Source: Leptospira bouyouniensis
GTDB lineage: Bacteria; Spirochaetota; Leptospiria; Leptospirales; Leptospiraceae
Assembly: GCF_004769525.1 (NCBI RefSeq)
Contig: NZ_RQFT01000012.1
Location: 566,001-630,000 of the forward strand
Length of the DNA: 64,000 nt
Reading direction: 5' to 3'
Below the pieces are notes generated by a model. That model had not been told where the DNA came from, made no database searches, and saw only the letters and a list, made by a program, of their open reading frames with translations. This document shows positions 57,344 through 64,000 of the stretch, piece by piece (position 1 is the first letter of the stretch; each line of letters starts with the position of its first letter). A program made the translations under genes and the position numbers.

Positions 57344-57678
57344 ATGACTTCCTTTCTAATCGAGTTAGTTTACTCTTTCCTAAACCTACCTTTGGTTACA
57401 AATGAAAGTTTCCTAAAAAGGATTTACATAGCCGAATCGGATGTTTTTAGTAGGGTAAGTCCAAAGATCATTACAAAAGATATGATCGAAAGATTCGGAG
57501 AAACGAATTGAATGGCAGCCTATATGAATGACAACGACACTTGTGGTCGGTTGAGAGATGTTTATCAATTTTATGAATCACTCCGATAAGTTTATATTGT
57601 AGGAATGGTGGTGATAGTTACATACGTGCCTGTGATACACAGTGGGCTCAGGTGGTTTATTCTTGTGGGATGATGTGA
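57344..57678 (+). pseudogene. Remnant of a decayed small gene
   Basis: A 55-codon ORF (57344-57511) ending in TGA is followed at once, in the same frame, by ATG and 25 more codons ('MAAYMNDNDTCGRLRDVYQF...ESLR', to 57589). A third stretch in another frame reads 'CRNGGDSYIRACDTQWAQVV' and 'YSCGMM' to the TGA at 57676. The three pieces together have protein-like composition with several Cys. I read them as one gene broken by a stop and a frameshift. A separate small 55-residue protein is the alternative. The family is not recognised. Confidence 0.4.
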
Positions 57679-57691
57679 TTTGTTAACAAAT
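57678..57691. promoter_or_regulatory. 14-bp palindrome overlapping a start codon
   Basis: ATTTGTTAACAAAT is a perfect palindrome whose last bases run into the ATG of the lipoprotein gene at 57690. It could be an operator or mask the ribosome site, or be chance in AT-rich DNA. Confidence 0.25.
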
Positions 57692-58373
57692 GATAGTAGA
57701 GAAATATTTAATTCGATTGGTTCCGTTTTTTTTGGGATTATTTTTTATCACATGTACTTCCCAATACTACCTAACTTTGATTTCACCAGGAATTACCTCT
57801 GATGTAAGACTCAAGAAACAAACAGATTTGCGAATGGAAGAAGCATCCTTTTATGGACCATGGTTTTACTCCCATACTACATTCTATATCGAGAAATCAC
57901 AATTACCGAAAGTTTTAGAAGATCCTAATAATACTGTATTCCAACCCAAAGAAAAGTTTATTTTGAAAAAAGGTGATGATTCACAACTTCATTTATTATT
58001 TGAGTTTTGTTATGATAAATCAAAGCAGATTGATATTGAAAAGGATATGGAAAATTATCGTTTTCAATTGAATGGTGTTGATCCATCTGAAAAGTTGGTT
58101 TATCTTTATCCGTATTCATATTTCAAAAAAGGGAAAACATTTAGACGAAGATTCCCATTTTATGAAAGGTTGGCATATCCACGGGAACATATATTAATCA
58201 CAACTGGATACGACCAACTGTATTGTGTTAGGACTCTCCTTCGTTTTGATCCGTCCATTGAAAAACGAGGTTATAATCATTTTGAGGTAATAACACCGCG
58301 TAATCAATATTTATATTATGAATACGAAATGGAAAAAGAATTTGTCAGATTTACGGAAGAGGAGATCAATTGA
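57690..58373 (+). CDS. Putative lipoprotein
   Basis: 227 residues; not recognised. N-terminal hydrophobic stretch with spirochaetal lipobox ('LFFITC', Cys at ~22) followed by 'TSQYYL'. The mature part is Tyr/Phe/Lys-rich ('YLYPYSYFKKGKTFRRRFPF', 'NQYLYYEYEMEKEF'). It overlaps the next lipoprotein gene by TTGA, so the two are coupled. AT-rich codon use is a little stronger than in the core genes, fitting the accessory character of this stretch. Confidence 0.72.
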   Translation: MIVEKYLIRLVPFFLGLFFITCTSQYYLTLISPGITSDVRLKKQTDLRMEEASFYGPWFYSHTTFYIEKSQLPKVLEDPNNTVFQPKEKFILKKGDDSQLHLLFEFCYDKSKQIDIEKDMENYRFQLNGVDPSEKLVYLYPYSYFKKGKTFRRRFPFYERLAYPREHILITTGYDQLYCVRTLLRFDPSIEKRGYNHFEVITPRNQYLYYEYEMEKEFVRFTEEEIN

Positions 58374-58753
58374 AGCGGTTGAGGTTTTTCCATATCAATT
58401 TAAGATTGTATTTTATTTTAAGTTTCTTTTGTTTCGGATGTGATGGAGTGATCCGCGGTGAAAAAAAGATATTAATTCGTGAAAAGTCAGGTCTTCTAAA
58501 AGAATATGAAGGGGATTGCCTTGTCTCTCTATTTTCAAAGTCTTCCCATGGAAAAGGTAAGTCTCTTCATCAAACCGGAGTCAAGGTAAAGAAGGGAAAT
58601 TTAGAATACTTTTTCACGGTATCTCCATTTTCAAAAGTCTACATAAAGGAAATTGAATGCACTGGTGGAATCCAAAGTTCTAAAGAAATCCATTTTCCAG
58701 AAAATGCAAATTCAAATTTTGCAGATTATTTGATCATTCGCGAATTACAATAA
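58370..58753 (+). CDS. Putative small lipoprotein
   Basis: 127 residues from a TTG that overlaps the previous stop; GGAG lies five bases upstream. Basic start, hydrophobic core and lipobox 'FFCFGC' (Cys at ~24). The mature ~100 residues are beta-like with two more Cys ('GDCLVSLF', 'IECTGGI'), perhaps a disulfide. No family recognised. It is probably made with the upstream lipoprotein and followed three bases later by an AraC gene. Confidence 0.68.
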   Translation: MKRLRFFHINLRLYFILSFFCFGCDGVIRGEKKILIREKSGLLKEYEGDCLVSLFSKSSHGKGKSLHQTGVKVKKGNLEYFFTVSPFSKVYIKEIECTGGIQSSKEIHFPENANSNFADYLIIRELQ

Positions 58754-58756
58754 CTG

Positions 58757-59578
58757 ATGGAATACCAAACATATCCACCTCACAAAGATTTAAGTTCTAT
58801 CGTCAAATGTTATTGGACTTTAAAAGTAGAACCATCTGAAAGTAAAGGCAAACAAATCATTGTCCCAGATGGTTGTATTGAAATGGCATTTTTGCTAGGT
58901 GATGGAATTAAACGTTTTACAAATGACGATTGTTTTGTTTTACAACCAAGTACTATGGTCATAGGCCAAATAACGAAACCATTTACAATAGAACCTTTAG
59001 GGTATGTAAATACCTTTGCAGTAAGATTCTATCCCTTTGGATTTTCAGCGGTCCATTCCGCTGGTATGGACAAATTAAAAGACAAAGAAACTGACTTGTC
59101 GGAACTTTTCGGAAGTCGTGTTGTAAGTGAATTAACTAATCAAATTCGAGCGGCGAAAGATACAAAAGAAAGAATTCATTCAATAGAAAACTTTTTGTTC
59201 GGTTTAATCAAAGAGAAATCCAACCAAGAACGAGTGGTTCAAATGGCAATTGATACTTTGCTCAAAAGCCAAGGTTCAGCTTCCATTCGTTCGATAGGGA
59301 AATTAAATTCCAATAAGATTCGAGATTTAGAACGAAAGTTTTTAAAGCAGGTGGGAGTTTCGCCAAAACAATTAGGAAAAATCATTCGTTTGCAAACGGC
59401 AATTAAGCTTATGTTAGATGAAAAAGATAAATCTTTGACACAAATTGCTTACGATTCGGATTATTATGACCAGTCTCATTTTATTAAAGATTTCAAACAA
59501 GTGACGGGTTTGAATCCAAGTGATTTTTTTGGTGATAAAAGTTTTTTATTATCCACAATTTTTTATCAAAAAGAATAA
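58757..59578 (+). CDS. AraC-family transcriptional regulator
   Basis: 273 residues. The N-terminal domain ('YQTYPPHKDLSSIVKCYWTL', 'IIVPDGCIEMAFLLGDG') is the DUF6597-type sensing part common in AraC proteins of this style. The C-terminal ~90 residues carry two HTH motifs, of which the second is clear ('LTQIAYDSDYYDQSHFIKDF', 'VTGLNPSDFF'). It probably controls its neighbours, perhaps the VOC lipoprotein 81 bases downstream. Confidence 0.88.
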   Translation: MEYQTYPPHKDLSSIVKCYWTLKVEPSESKGKQIIVPDGCIEMAFLLGDGIKRFTNDDCFVLQPSTMVIGQITKPFTIEPLGYVNTFAVRFYPFGFSAVHSAGMDKLKDKETDLSELFGSRVVSELTNQIRAAKDTKERIHSIENFLFGLIKEKSNQERVVQMAIDTLLKSQGSASIRSIGKLNSNKIRDLERKFLKQVGVSPKQLGKIIRLQTAIKLMLDEKDKSLTQIAYDSDYYDQSHFIKDFKQVTGLNPSDFFGDKSFLLSTIFYQKE

Positions 59579-59659
59579 TTTGTCGATTTTTTACAATTGG
59601 AGCCAACGGTAACAAGGTATACTCCTTTCTGAGTTTAATAATTTTGTTGAGGAAATGAA

Positions 59660-60154
59660 ATGAATTTTTATTTAAATGTAAGTAAGATTCTGTCTTTTTT
59701 GCTTTTTTTGACAGTTGTCGTACACTGCAAAGACAAATCACAATCGGAACTTGAAACAAAAAGCAAACAAGGAGCGGGGAACCAAATGGATGTAAAGGTA
59801 TCAATTGTTGAAATTCCGATGACAGAAGTTGTTCGATCCATTACTTTTTATGAAAAAGTTTTCCAGACTAAAATTGAAAGAATGACCATGGAGGATACCG
59901 AACTTGGAGTGTTTCCTTCGAATGGGAACGGTGCGAACATTGTTCTCACGAAAGGAAAAGACTACAAACCAAAGTCTGAAGGAGTTTTAGTTTATTTGGA
60001 TGGTGGCGACGACCTCCAACCGATTTTAAGTTTGGTATCTCTGAATGGTGGAAAGGTCCTCCTTCCGAAAACAGAAATCAGTCCAGAAATGGGATATTTT
60101 GCCATTTTTCTAGACACAGAAGGCAATCGCATAGGGCTTCATTCTAAAAACTAA
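59660..60154 (+). CDS. VOC (glyoxalase-like) domain lipoprotein
   Basis: 164 residues. Signal sequence and lipobox 'TVVVHC' (Cys ~23), a short Ser/Gln/Lys linker, then one VOC domain: 'SIVEIPMTEVVRSITFYEKV', 'ELGVFPSNGNGANIVL' and the end 'GYFAIFLDTEGNRIGLHSKN'. Cytoplasmic VOC proteins of this subtype are common next to AraC regulators; anchoring in the envelope as a lipoprotein is less usual. GAGG lies upstream of the ATG. Ligand or reaction unknown. Confidence 0.83.
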   Translation: MNFYLNVSKILSFLLFLTVVVHCKDKSQSELETKSKQGAGNQMDVKVSIVEIPMTEVVRSITFYEKVFQTKIERMTMEDTELGVFPSNGNGANIVLTKGKDYKPKSEGVLVYLDGGDDLQPILSLVSLNGGKVLLPKTEISPEMGYFAIFLDTEGNRIGLHSKN

Positions 60155-60216
60155 ACAATTGTAATGTGGAACGATTGAATTTTTTTGCAAAAAATTTTCA
60201 AAAATCTCTTTCAATG

Positions 60217-60255
60217 GATCTAACCTTTTTTGAATGATTAGAAGAAGGTTGGATC
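60217..60255. repeat. 11-bp imperfect inverted repeat
   Basis: GATCTAACCTT and AAGGTTGGATC (one mismatch) with a 17-base loop, just upstream of the exported-protein gene at 60264. It might be a leader hairpin; there is no T-run after it. Confidence 0.35.
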
Positions 60256-60263
60256 TTTCGCTT

Positions 60264-60707
60264 ATGATTAAAAAAATATCTATATTTTGTTTGGTGTTAG
60301 TTCTTGGATTTGGTTATGAAATACATTCAGCAAGGTTATTTACTTTTCCTTCCACAAACAATGATTGTCGATTTAAACCTGGTTATTATATAGAATCCAT
60401 TCCTCTGGAGGATGGTGAGTTAAAAATCCACGTCGAAATCACAAATGAATTTGCCACCTTTCATCGAATCATTGATAAATATTATGTGAAGAATGAAATC
60501 AATTGGACTAAAGACTGCGAATTCGAACTCGTCACTTTAGAAATTACCGATCCAATCTTACTTGATAGCGATTTTATTGGGAACAAAACCTACTACCGAG
60601 TGAAACAAGTAAAAGAGACCACCTTCCAATACATGGAAGTGAATAAACAAAACGTTATATCTTTACAATTCCAGGGGTTGGTTTTCCCACACGCTGTGAT
60701 GGAGTGA
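60264..60707 (+). CDS. Hypothetical exported protein
   Basis: 147 residues from ATG 60264, which opens a signal peptide ('MIKKISIFCLVLVLGFGYEI' then 'HSA'). A start at 60234 would put ten charged residues before it. The mature part has one Cys pair ('NDCRFKPGYYIES', 'TKDCEFELVTL') and alternating beta-like stretches. No family recognised. Confidence 0.68.
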   Translation: MIKKISIFCLVLVLGFGYEIHSARLFTFPSTNNDCRFKPGYYIESIPLEDGELKIHVEITNEFATFHRIIDKYYVKNEINWTKDCEFELVTLEITDPILLDSDFIGNKTYYRVKQVKETTFQYMEVNKQNVISLQFQGLVFPHAVME

Positions 60708-60850
60708 GTGTGGAAATTTATTTGTCTTTGGACAAAAATTCAAAGTTAACATTTTGTATGGAACTTTCCTATGATGATAACTTTATGATCGGTATGAATT
60801 CTTAAGTTCGGAAAATACGTATCAACTTTTGAAAGTATGGATTTTATGCT

Positions 60851-62728
60851 TTATCCCAATTTCAAGATTTTTTTAGTCCGATTCAGAACTATGGTAAAAT
60901 AGTTTTCTACGGTTTGTTTCCAGAATGCAATTGTATTCCCAAACGAATTCCCTGCAGGAGGAATGAGTGTTTGGCTCGTAACGCCACCCCCATTTATATT
61001 TTGGTTTGCAGGGACTCCTCCTCGAATGCTATGAAATGTATACACTCGATTGGTAGTTATTGGTTCAGAGACCACGATGTCTTGGAGCCCATCTGCATTT
61101 GTGTCTTGGAACTTAAGGCCTTGTGAAAAATTTCCTCCAGTATTCAAACCAGCGAAGAGACTATTGGGAGATCCCCCTGCACTTAAATTCATATTGGGAA
61201 ACCCTGTGATTGGGTCATTTAACACTAAATAAACGTCGCCGATACCAGAACTGGCACCTGTGGCTCCAATCAGTAAATCAGAGAGTCCGTCACCATTGGT
61301 ATCCCCAGAAGCTAAGCTACCTCCAAAGAAACAATTAGATCCATTACAACTTAAATTAGGTGGTCCAATGAGAGTTGACACAGGTGCGTTTTGAAAGGGG
61401 TTTGTGGCATCACAGGTAGAATGGTAAACAAAAACAATTCCCTGATTGGAATTAAAGGTGGGTCCACCAACAGCAAGATCGATACAACGATCTGAATTAA
61501 AATAATCCAAAACAAAACTGGCTCCAAATTGGCAGCCAACTCCGATAGCGCAACCCGGTGTAGGAGCTACTAACATTTGTTGTGGAGCCTCTGGCAATAT
61601 TCCTTGATTCGAAATATAGATATACATTCTCCCTAAACTAGAGGAATATGTGGCAGCACTAACTAAAAGGTCTATATAGCCATCTCCATTGATATCACCT
61701 GCTTGTGCATACGATCCGAAATTATCATTTACTCCTGGTTTGTAGACAACATTGGCAGTATTGGTATTTTGTGAATTGATAGCAGCAGTTCCTTGGCTAT
61801 AAAAAATAAAGACTTCATCATTCCATGGAGAAGCGAAGATTCCATCATCATAACCATCGCCATTGATATCAGCTCCGATGATATTGGTTCCAAATCTTCC
61901 TGTACCAGATATTCCATCAAGAATGGCATCCGCGGCTCCACCTGAATTTAGATTTTGTGATGGAATCCCGGATTGGCCTCGGCTAAGAAAAAGATAAGAT
62001 TTCCCTAAATAATTAGTGCCTGGAGTGAAAGCTTGTGCACCAATAAACACATCAGCAAATCCATCTCCATTGAAGTCTCCAGATGTTATTCGCGAGCCGA
62101 AAAATGTTTGTGTAATTCCGTCCGTTAAACTTGTAATTGGTGTTGAATTTAGTGTTTTTGTAATTGGGTTTGTTGAAAATACATACCCATAACCTTGGCT
62201 TCCTGCACCTACGTTTGCCGATACAATCAAATCCGGATACCCATCTCCATCAGTATCTTTATTGATTCCTTTCCGAACAAGGATGGTATTTGATTTTTCA
62301 AATGGGATGTGTACATAAATTGTATGCAAACTTCCATAAGTCCAAAAACTATTTGTCACTGCTTTTGTCGGTAACTGAGCACGCCAACTACCATTGATCA
62401 CAGGAATCCTTGAAGGTTGGGCGTCATCAAATCCGACATTCACAAAACTAACATCAGTGGGTGCTGTTCCCACAACAAATCCAGTTTCCACGATTGAGTG
62501 ATTTGTGAGGTTCGAAATTGTAGCACGTGATTCTGGTAGGAATAAAAGATAGATTCCTAGAGAATATTTTTTTAGTAAGTCGTTATCGGGACAAAGAAAA
62601 TTATTTAACTTCATCAAACATTCTAGTGGAGGGTGGGTGAGGGGATTTGTCCAACAATTGGATGAAAATAGAGTCATTCCGATGGCTAAAATGAAATGGA
62701 TAAATTTTTGAAATTTTGGATTCTGTGC
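60851..62728 (-). CDS. FG-GAP repeat (integrin-type beta-propeller) lipoprotein
   Basis: 625 residues from ATG 62728 (TTG 62743 adds five). A lipobox-like 'LFSSNC' near residue 25 follows a hydrophobic start. After a ~120-residue Cys-containing head come seven FG-GAP/EF-type repeats with D-x-N/D-x-D-G-x2-D motifs: 'DTDGDGYPDLI', 'DFNGDGFADVF', 'DINGDGYDDGI', 'DINGDGYIDLL', 'YFNSDRCIDLA' (degenerate), 'DTNGDGLSDLL' and 'DTNADGLQDIV'. Seven blades suggest one complete calcium-binding propeller. Probably surface-exposed; ligand unknown. Confidence 0.88.
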   Translation of the reverse strand, partial: AQNPKFQKFIHFILAIGMTLFSSNCWTNPLTHPPLECLMKLNNFLCPDNDLLKKYSLGIYLLFLPESRATISNLTNHSIVETGFVVGTAPTDVSFVNVGFDDAQPSRIPVINGSWRAQLPTKAVTNSFWTYGSLHTIYVHIPFEKSNTILVRKGINKDTDGDGYPDLIVSANVGAGSQGYGYVFSTNPITKTLNSTPITSLTDGITQTFFGSRITSGDFNGDGFADVFIGAQAFTPGTNYLGKSYLFLSRGQSGIPSQNLNSGGAADAILDGISGTGRFGTNIIGADINGDGYDDGIFASPWNDEVFIFYSQGTAAINSQNTNTANVVYKPGVNDNFGSYAQAGDINGDGYIDLLVSAATYSSSLGRMYIYISNQGILPEAPQQMLVAPTPGCAIGVGCQFGASFVLDYFNSDRCIDLAVGGPTFNSNQGIVFVYHSTCDATNPFQNAPVSTLIGPPNLSCNGSNCFFGGSLASGDTNGDGLSDLLIGATGASSGIGDVYLVLNDPITGFPNMNLSAGGSPNSLFAGLNTGGNFSQGLKFQDTNADGLQDIVVSEPITTNRVYTFHSIRGGVPANQNINGGGVTSQTLIPPAGNSFGNTIAFWKQTVENYFTIVLNRTKKILKLG

Positions 62729-62876
62729 CATGGATTTATACAACTAACAATGCATTGATGTTTTGGTTTCAGGTTTTGGAAAGCAATCACTTATTGTCTT
62801 TTTTAGTTAAGATAAAGTTGGAATTTAAGAAAAAAATTTCTTTCCTTTTCTTTTTGATTCAAGGACCATACTCCGC

Positions 62877-63278
62877 ATGAGTTTTTTTGAAAGTTTAAAA
62901 GCCGTCGCAGCTCAGGCAGTAGAGCTAGTGCAAAACAATCCACAAGTGGTTTCTGGGATCCAAAAGATCATCGAAGAAAATGGTGGAGTTTCTGGGATTG
63001 TGCAAAAATTCAAAGAGAAAGGTTTTGCAGATGCTGCTTCCTCATGGGTAGGAACGGGAGACAACTTAAGCATTGGTGCCGACGATGTTTTAAACGTTTT
63101 AGGAAATGATTCCGTAAAGGAACTTGCAAGCAAAGTTGGACTCGATAAGGAGGCAACAGCAGGACTTGTCGGAAATTTATTGCCAATTGTCATCGATAAA
63201 CTTTCACCTGACGGAAAAGAACCAAGCGGAGATATCACATCTCAACTTTCGAGTTTAGCTTCATTGTTTACAAAGTAA
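62877..63278 (+). CDS. YidB/DUF937-like protein
   Basis: 133 residues, helical. 'SLKAVAAQAVELVQNNPQVV', 'GGVSGIVQKFKEKGFADAAS', 'SWVGTGDNLSIGADDVLNVL' and 'LLPIVIDKLSPDGKEP' match the YidB/DUF937 family, whose role is unknown. AAGGA lies about 11 bases upstream of the ATG. Single-gene unit between convergent/divergent neighbours. Confidence 0.88.
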   Translation: MSFFESLKAVAAQAVELVQNNPQVVSGIQKIIEENGGVSGIVQKFKEKGFADAASSWVGTGDNLSIGADDVLNVLGNDSVKELASKVGLDKEATAGLVGNLLPIVIDKLSPDGKEPSGDITSQLSSLASLFTK

Positions 63279-63308
63279 TCAATTGAAGGGAAAGTTGTTC
63301 GACAAACA

Positions 63309-63713
63309 TCAGTCCTTATCTTTCATTTCTGTAAAACTCCGATCAGGATTCATCGTATAGGCTCCTTTAAAAGGATGAGGCGGATTTCCTCCCCATTCTT
63401 TTGGAGAAAGCAGAGAAAAATAATCTCCCTCACTCTTCGCATATAGGTAAATTAACTGACCTGCCTTCTTCTCAAATTGGCATTTTGCTTTGTGGAGTTC
63501 GATATCTTTTTCTGCTTGTTGTAGGATGAGTTCAGCTTCTTCTTTTAATGCTCGAATTTGTTTCGCAATGACTTCGAGTTTTCCGTGTACATGGAGTTTC
63601 ACAGACTCTTCAGCTAATTCGATTTCTTTTGCGCGGTCAACGAGACTTATAGCTGGCGCTAAGCGACTTGTTCCATAAGTGAGACTGTGGTGGGGGATTG
63701 CCGTTTCTTCCAT
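63309..63713 (-). CDS. DUF2452 family protein
   Basis: 134 residues, soluble. A helical centre ('LEVIAKQIRALKEEAELILQ') is followed by the conserved end 'GQLIYLYAKSEGDYFSLLSP', 'KEWGGNPPHPFKGAY'. That C-terminal block is the mark of the DUF2452 family. Function unknown. It converges on the YidB gene with a 30-base gap. Confidence 0.83.
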   Translation of the reverse strand: MEETAIPHHSLTYGTSRLAPAISLVDRAKEIELAEESVKLHVHGKLEVIAKQIRALKEEAELILQQAEKDIELHKAKCQFEKKAGQLIYLYAKSEGDYFSLLSPKEWGGNPPHPFKGAYTMNPDRSFTEMKDKD

Positions 63714-63871
63714 CTTACTATTTAGACAAATTTTGAAATCGATACCTTCGAATTCAAAATGAAAATCTTCTTTGGCAAATTATTTTTTTACTTAATTTGA
63801 TTTCCATATGATTAATCCACACAAGATTAAGATAAGAAAAAGGCCCTCCCAATTTAATCAGGAAAGCCAAG

Positions 63872-64000
63872 TTGCCAAGGATAGACGATTTTTGTTTTTA
63901 TGACAATGGTTGGTATTGGATGATCATTGCTTTTGCTTTGATTTCTTTTGGCATCACAGTTTTGGATAAAATTCGTTGTAAGGAATCTTTATCCTTTGAT
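63872..64000 (+). CDS. Start of an unfinished membrane protein (3' end outside window)
   Basis: From TTG 63872, with AGGAAAG about seven bases upstream, the frame stays open to the window end: 43 residues including one hydrophobic segment ('WYWMIIAFALISFGITVL'). No earlier ATG or GTG is in frame after the stop at 63833. Too short to classify. Confidence 0.45.
   Translation, partial: MPRIDDFCFYDNGWYWMIIAFALISFGITVLDKIRCKESLSFD

Noticed and set aside
1..64000. CRISPR array or intact insertion sequence
   Set aside because: No regularly spaced short repeats and no transposase-like ORF with terminal inverted repeats were found.

Overview
The window looks like a chromosomal segment of a spirochaete, most probably Leptospira. 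Base composition is AT-leaning (I estimate roughly 40% GC by eye). The gene set fits a double-membrane diderm: LolA, a bactofilin, PBP1A, and several lipoproteins with the relaxed spirochaetal lipobox. There are clustered Leptospira-type genes such as the Cys-rich small secreted protein, SpoIIE/PAS/GAF phosphatase and cNMP-binding proteins. Starts are often TTG after a clear AGGAG-like site. I infer the genus from gene content and style, not from a database match; a saprophytic species is possible but not shown.

Layout. 1-489 is the end of an MFS transporter. 539-17740 is one long plus-strand run: alaS, yajQ, ftsK, lolA, a rodZ-like gene, rimO, pgsA, trpD, then yajC, an unknown membrane protein, secD, secF, ribD and ribE. 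It is tightly packed, often with 1-20 base overlaps. 17747-22106 holds a STAS protein, ribBA, pdxH, a prepilin peptidase and an aminotransferase. 22167-28284 is a second plus-strand run: a fused AAA/VWA protein, smpB, der, plsY and an unknown gene. 28248-33017 pairs a Maf/DUF115-like protein (minus) with a short smc (plus). 33195-35154 holds a Cys-rich secreted protein, tRNA-Met and glnA. 35515-39646 is signalling: SpoIIE phosphatase, response regulator and histidine kinase. 39751-43171 is carbon metabolism (class I aldolase, malQ) plus a DUF962 protein. 43198-45787 has an AraC regulator and a secreted transglutaminase. 45808-52271 is a minus-strand envelope cluster: alpha/beta-hydrolase lipoprotein, LysM/M23 peptidase, bactofilin, PBP1A and a Zn-PLC-like protein. 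52329-56408 has lysA-ispD, a membrane PilZ protein and two cNMP-binding proteins.

From tRNA-Leu (56527) to about 60.7 kb the character changes. There is a non-coding stretch with two identical 124-bp structured repeats, a second hairpin-rich element, a decayed gene, and a run of small lipoproteins with an AraC regulator and a VOC lipoprotein. This is the accessory part of the window. The end holds a seven-repeat FG-GAP lipoprotein, a YidB/DUF937 protein, a DUF2452 protein and the start of an unfinished membrane protein.

The most notable points are: a fused two-AAA-plus-VWA protein of midasin/CobS-CobT type; an SMC too short for a canonical hinge; a glutamine synthetase with Phe in place of the adenylylated Tyr; an unknown membrane protein inserted between yajC and secD; a peptidase-bactofilin-PBP cluster with a translationally coupled hydrolase lipoprotein; and the structured repeats beside tRNA-Leu. 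No CRISPR array, prophage or intact insertion sequence was seen.
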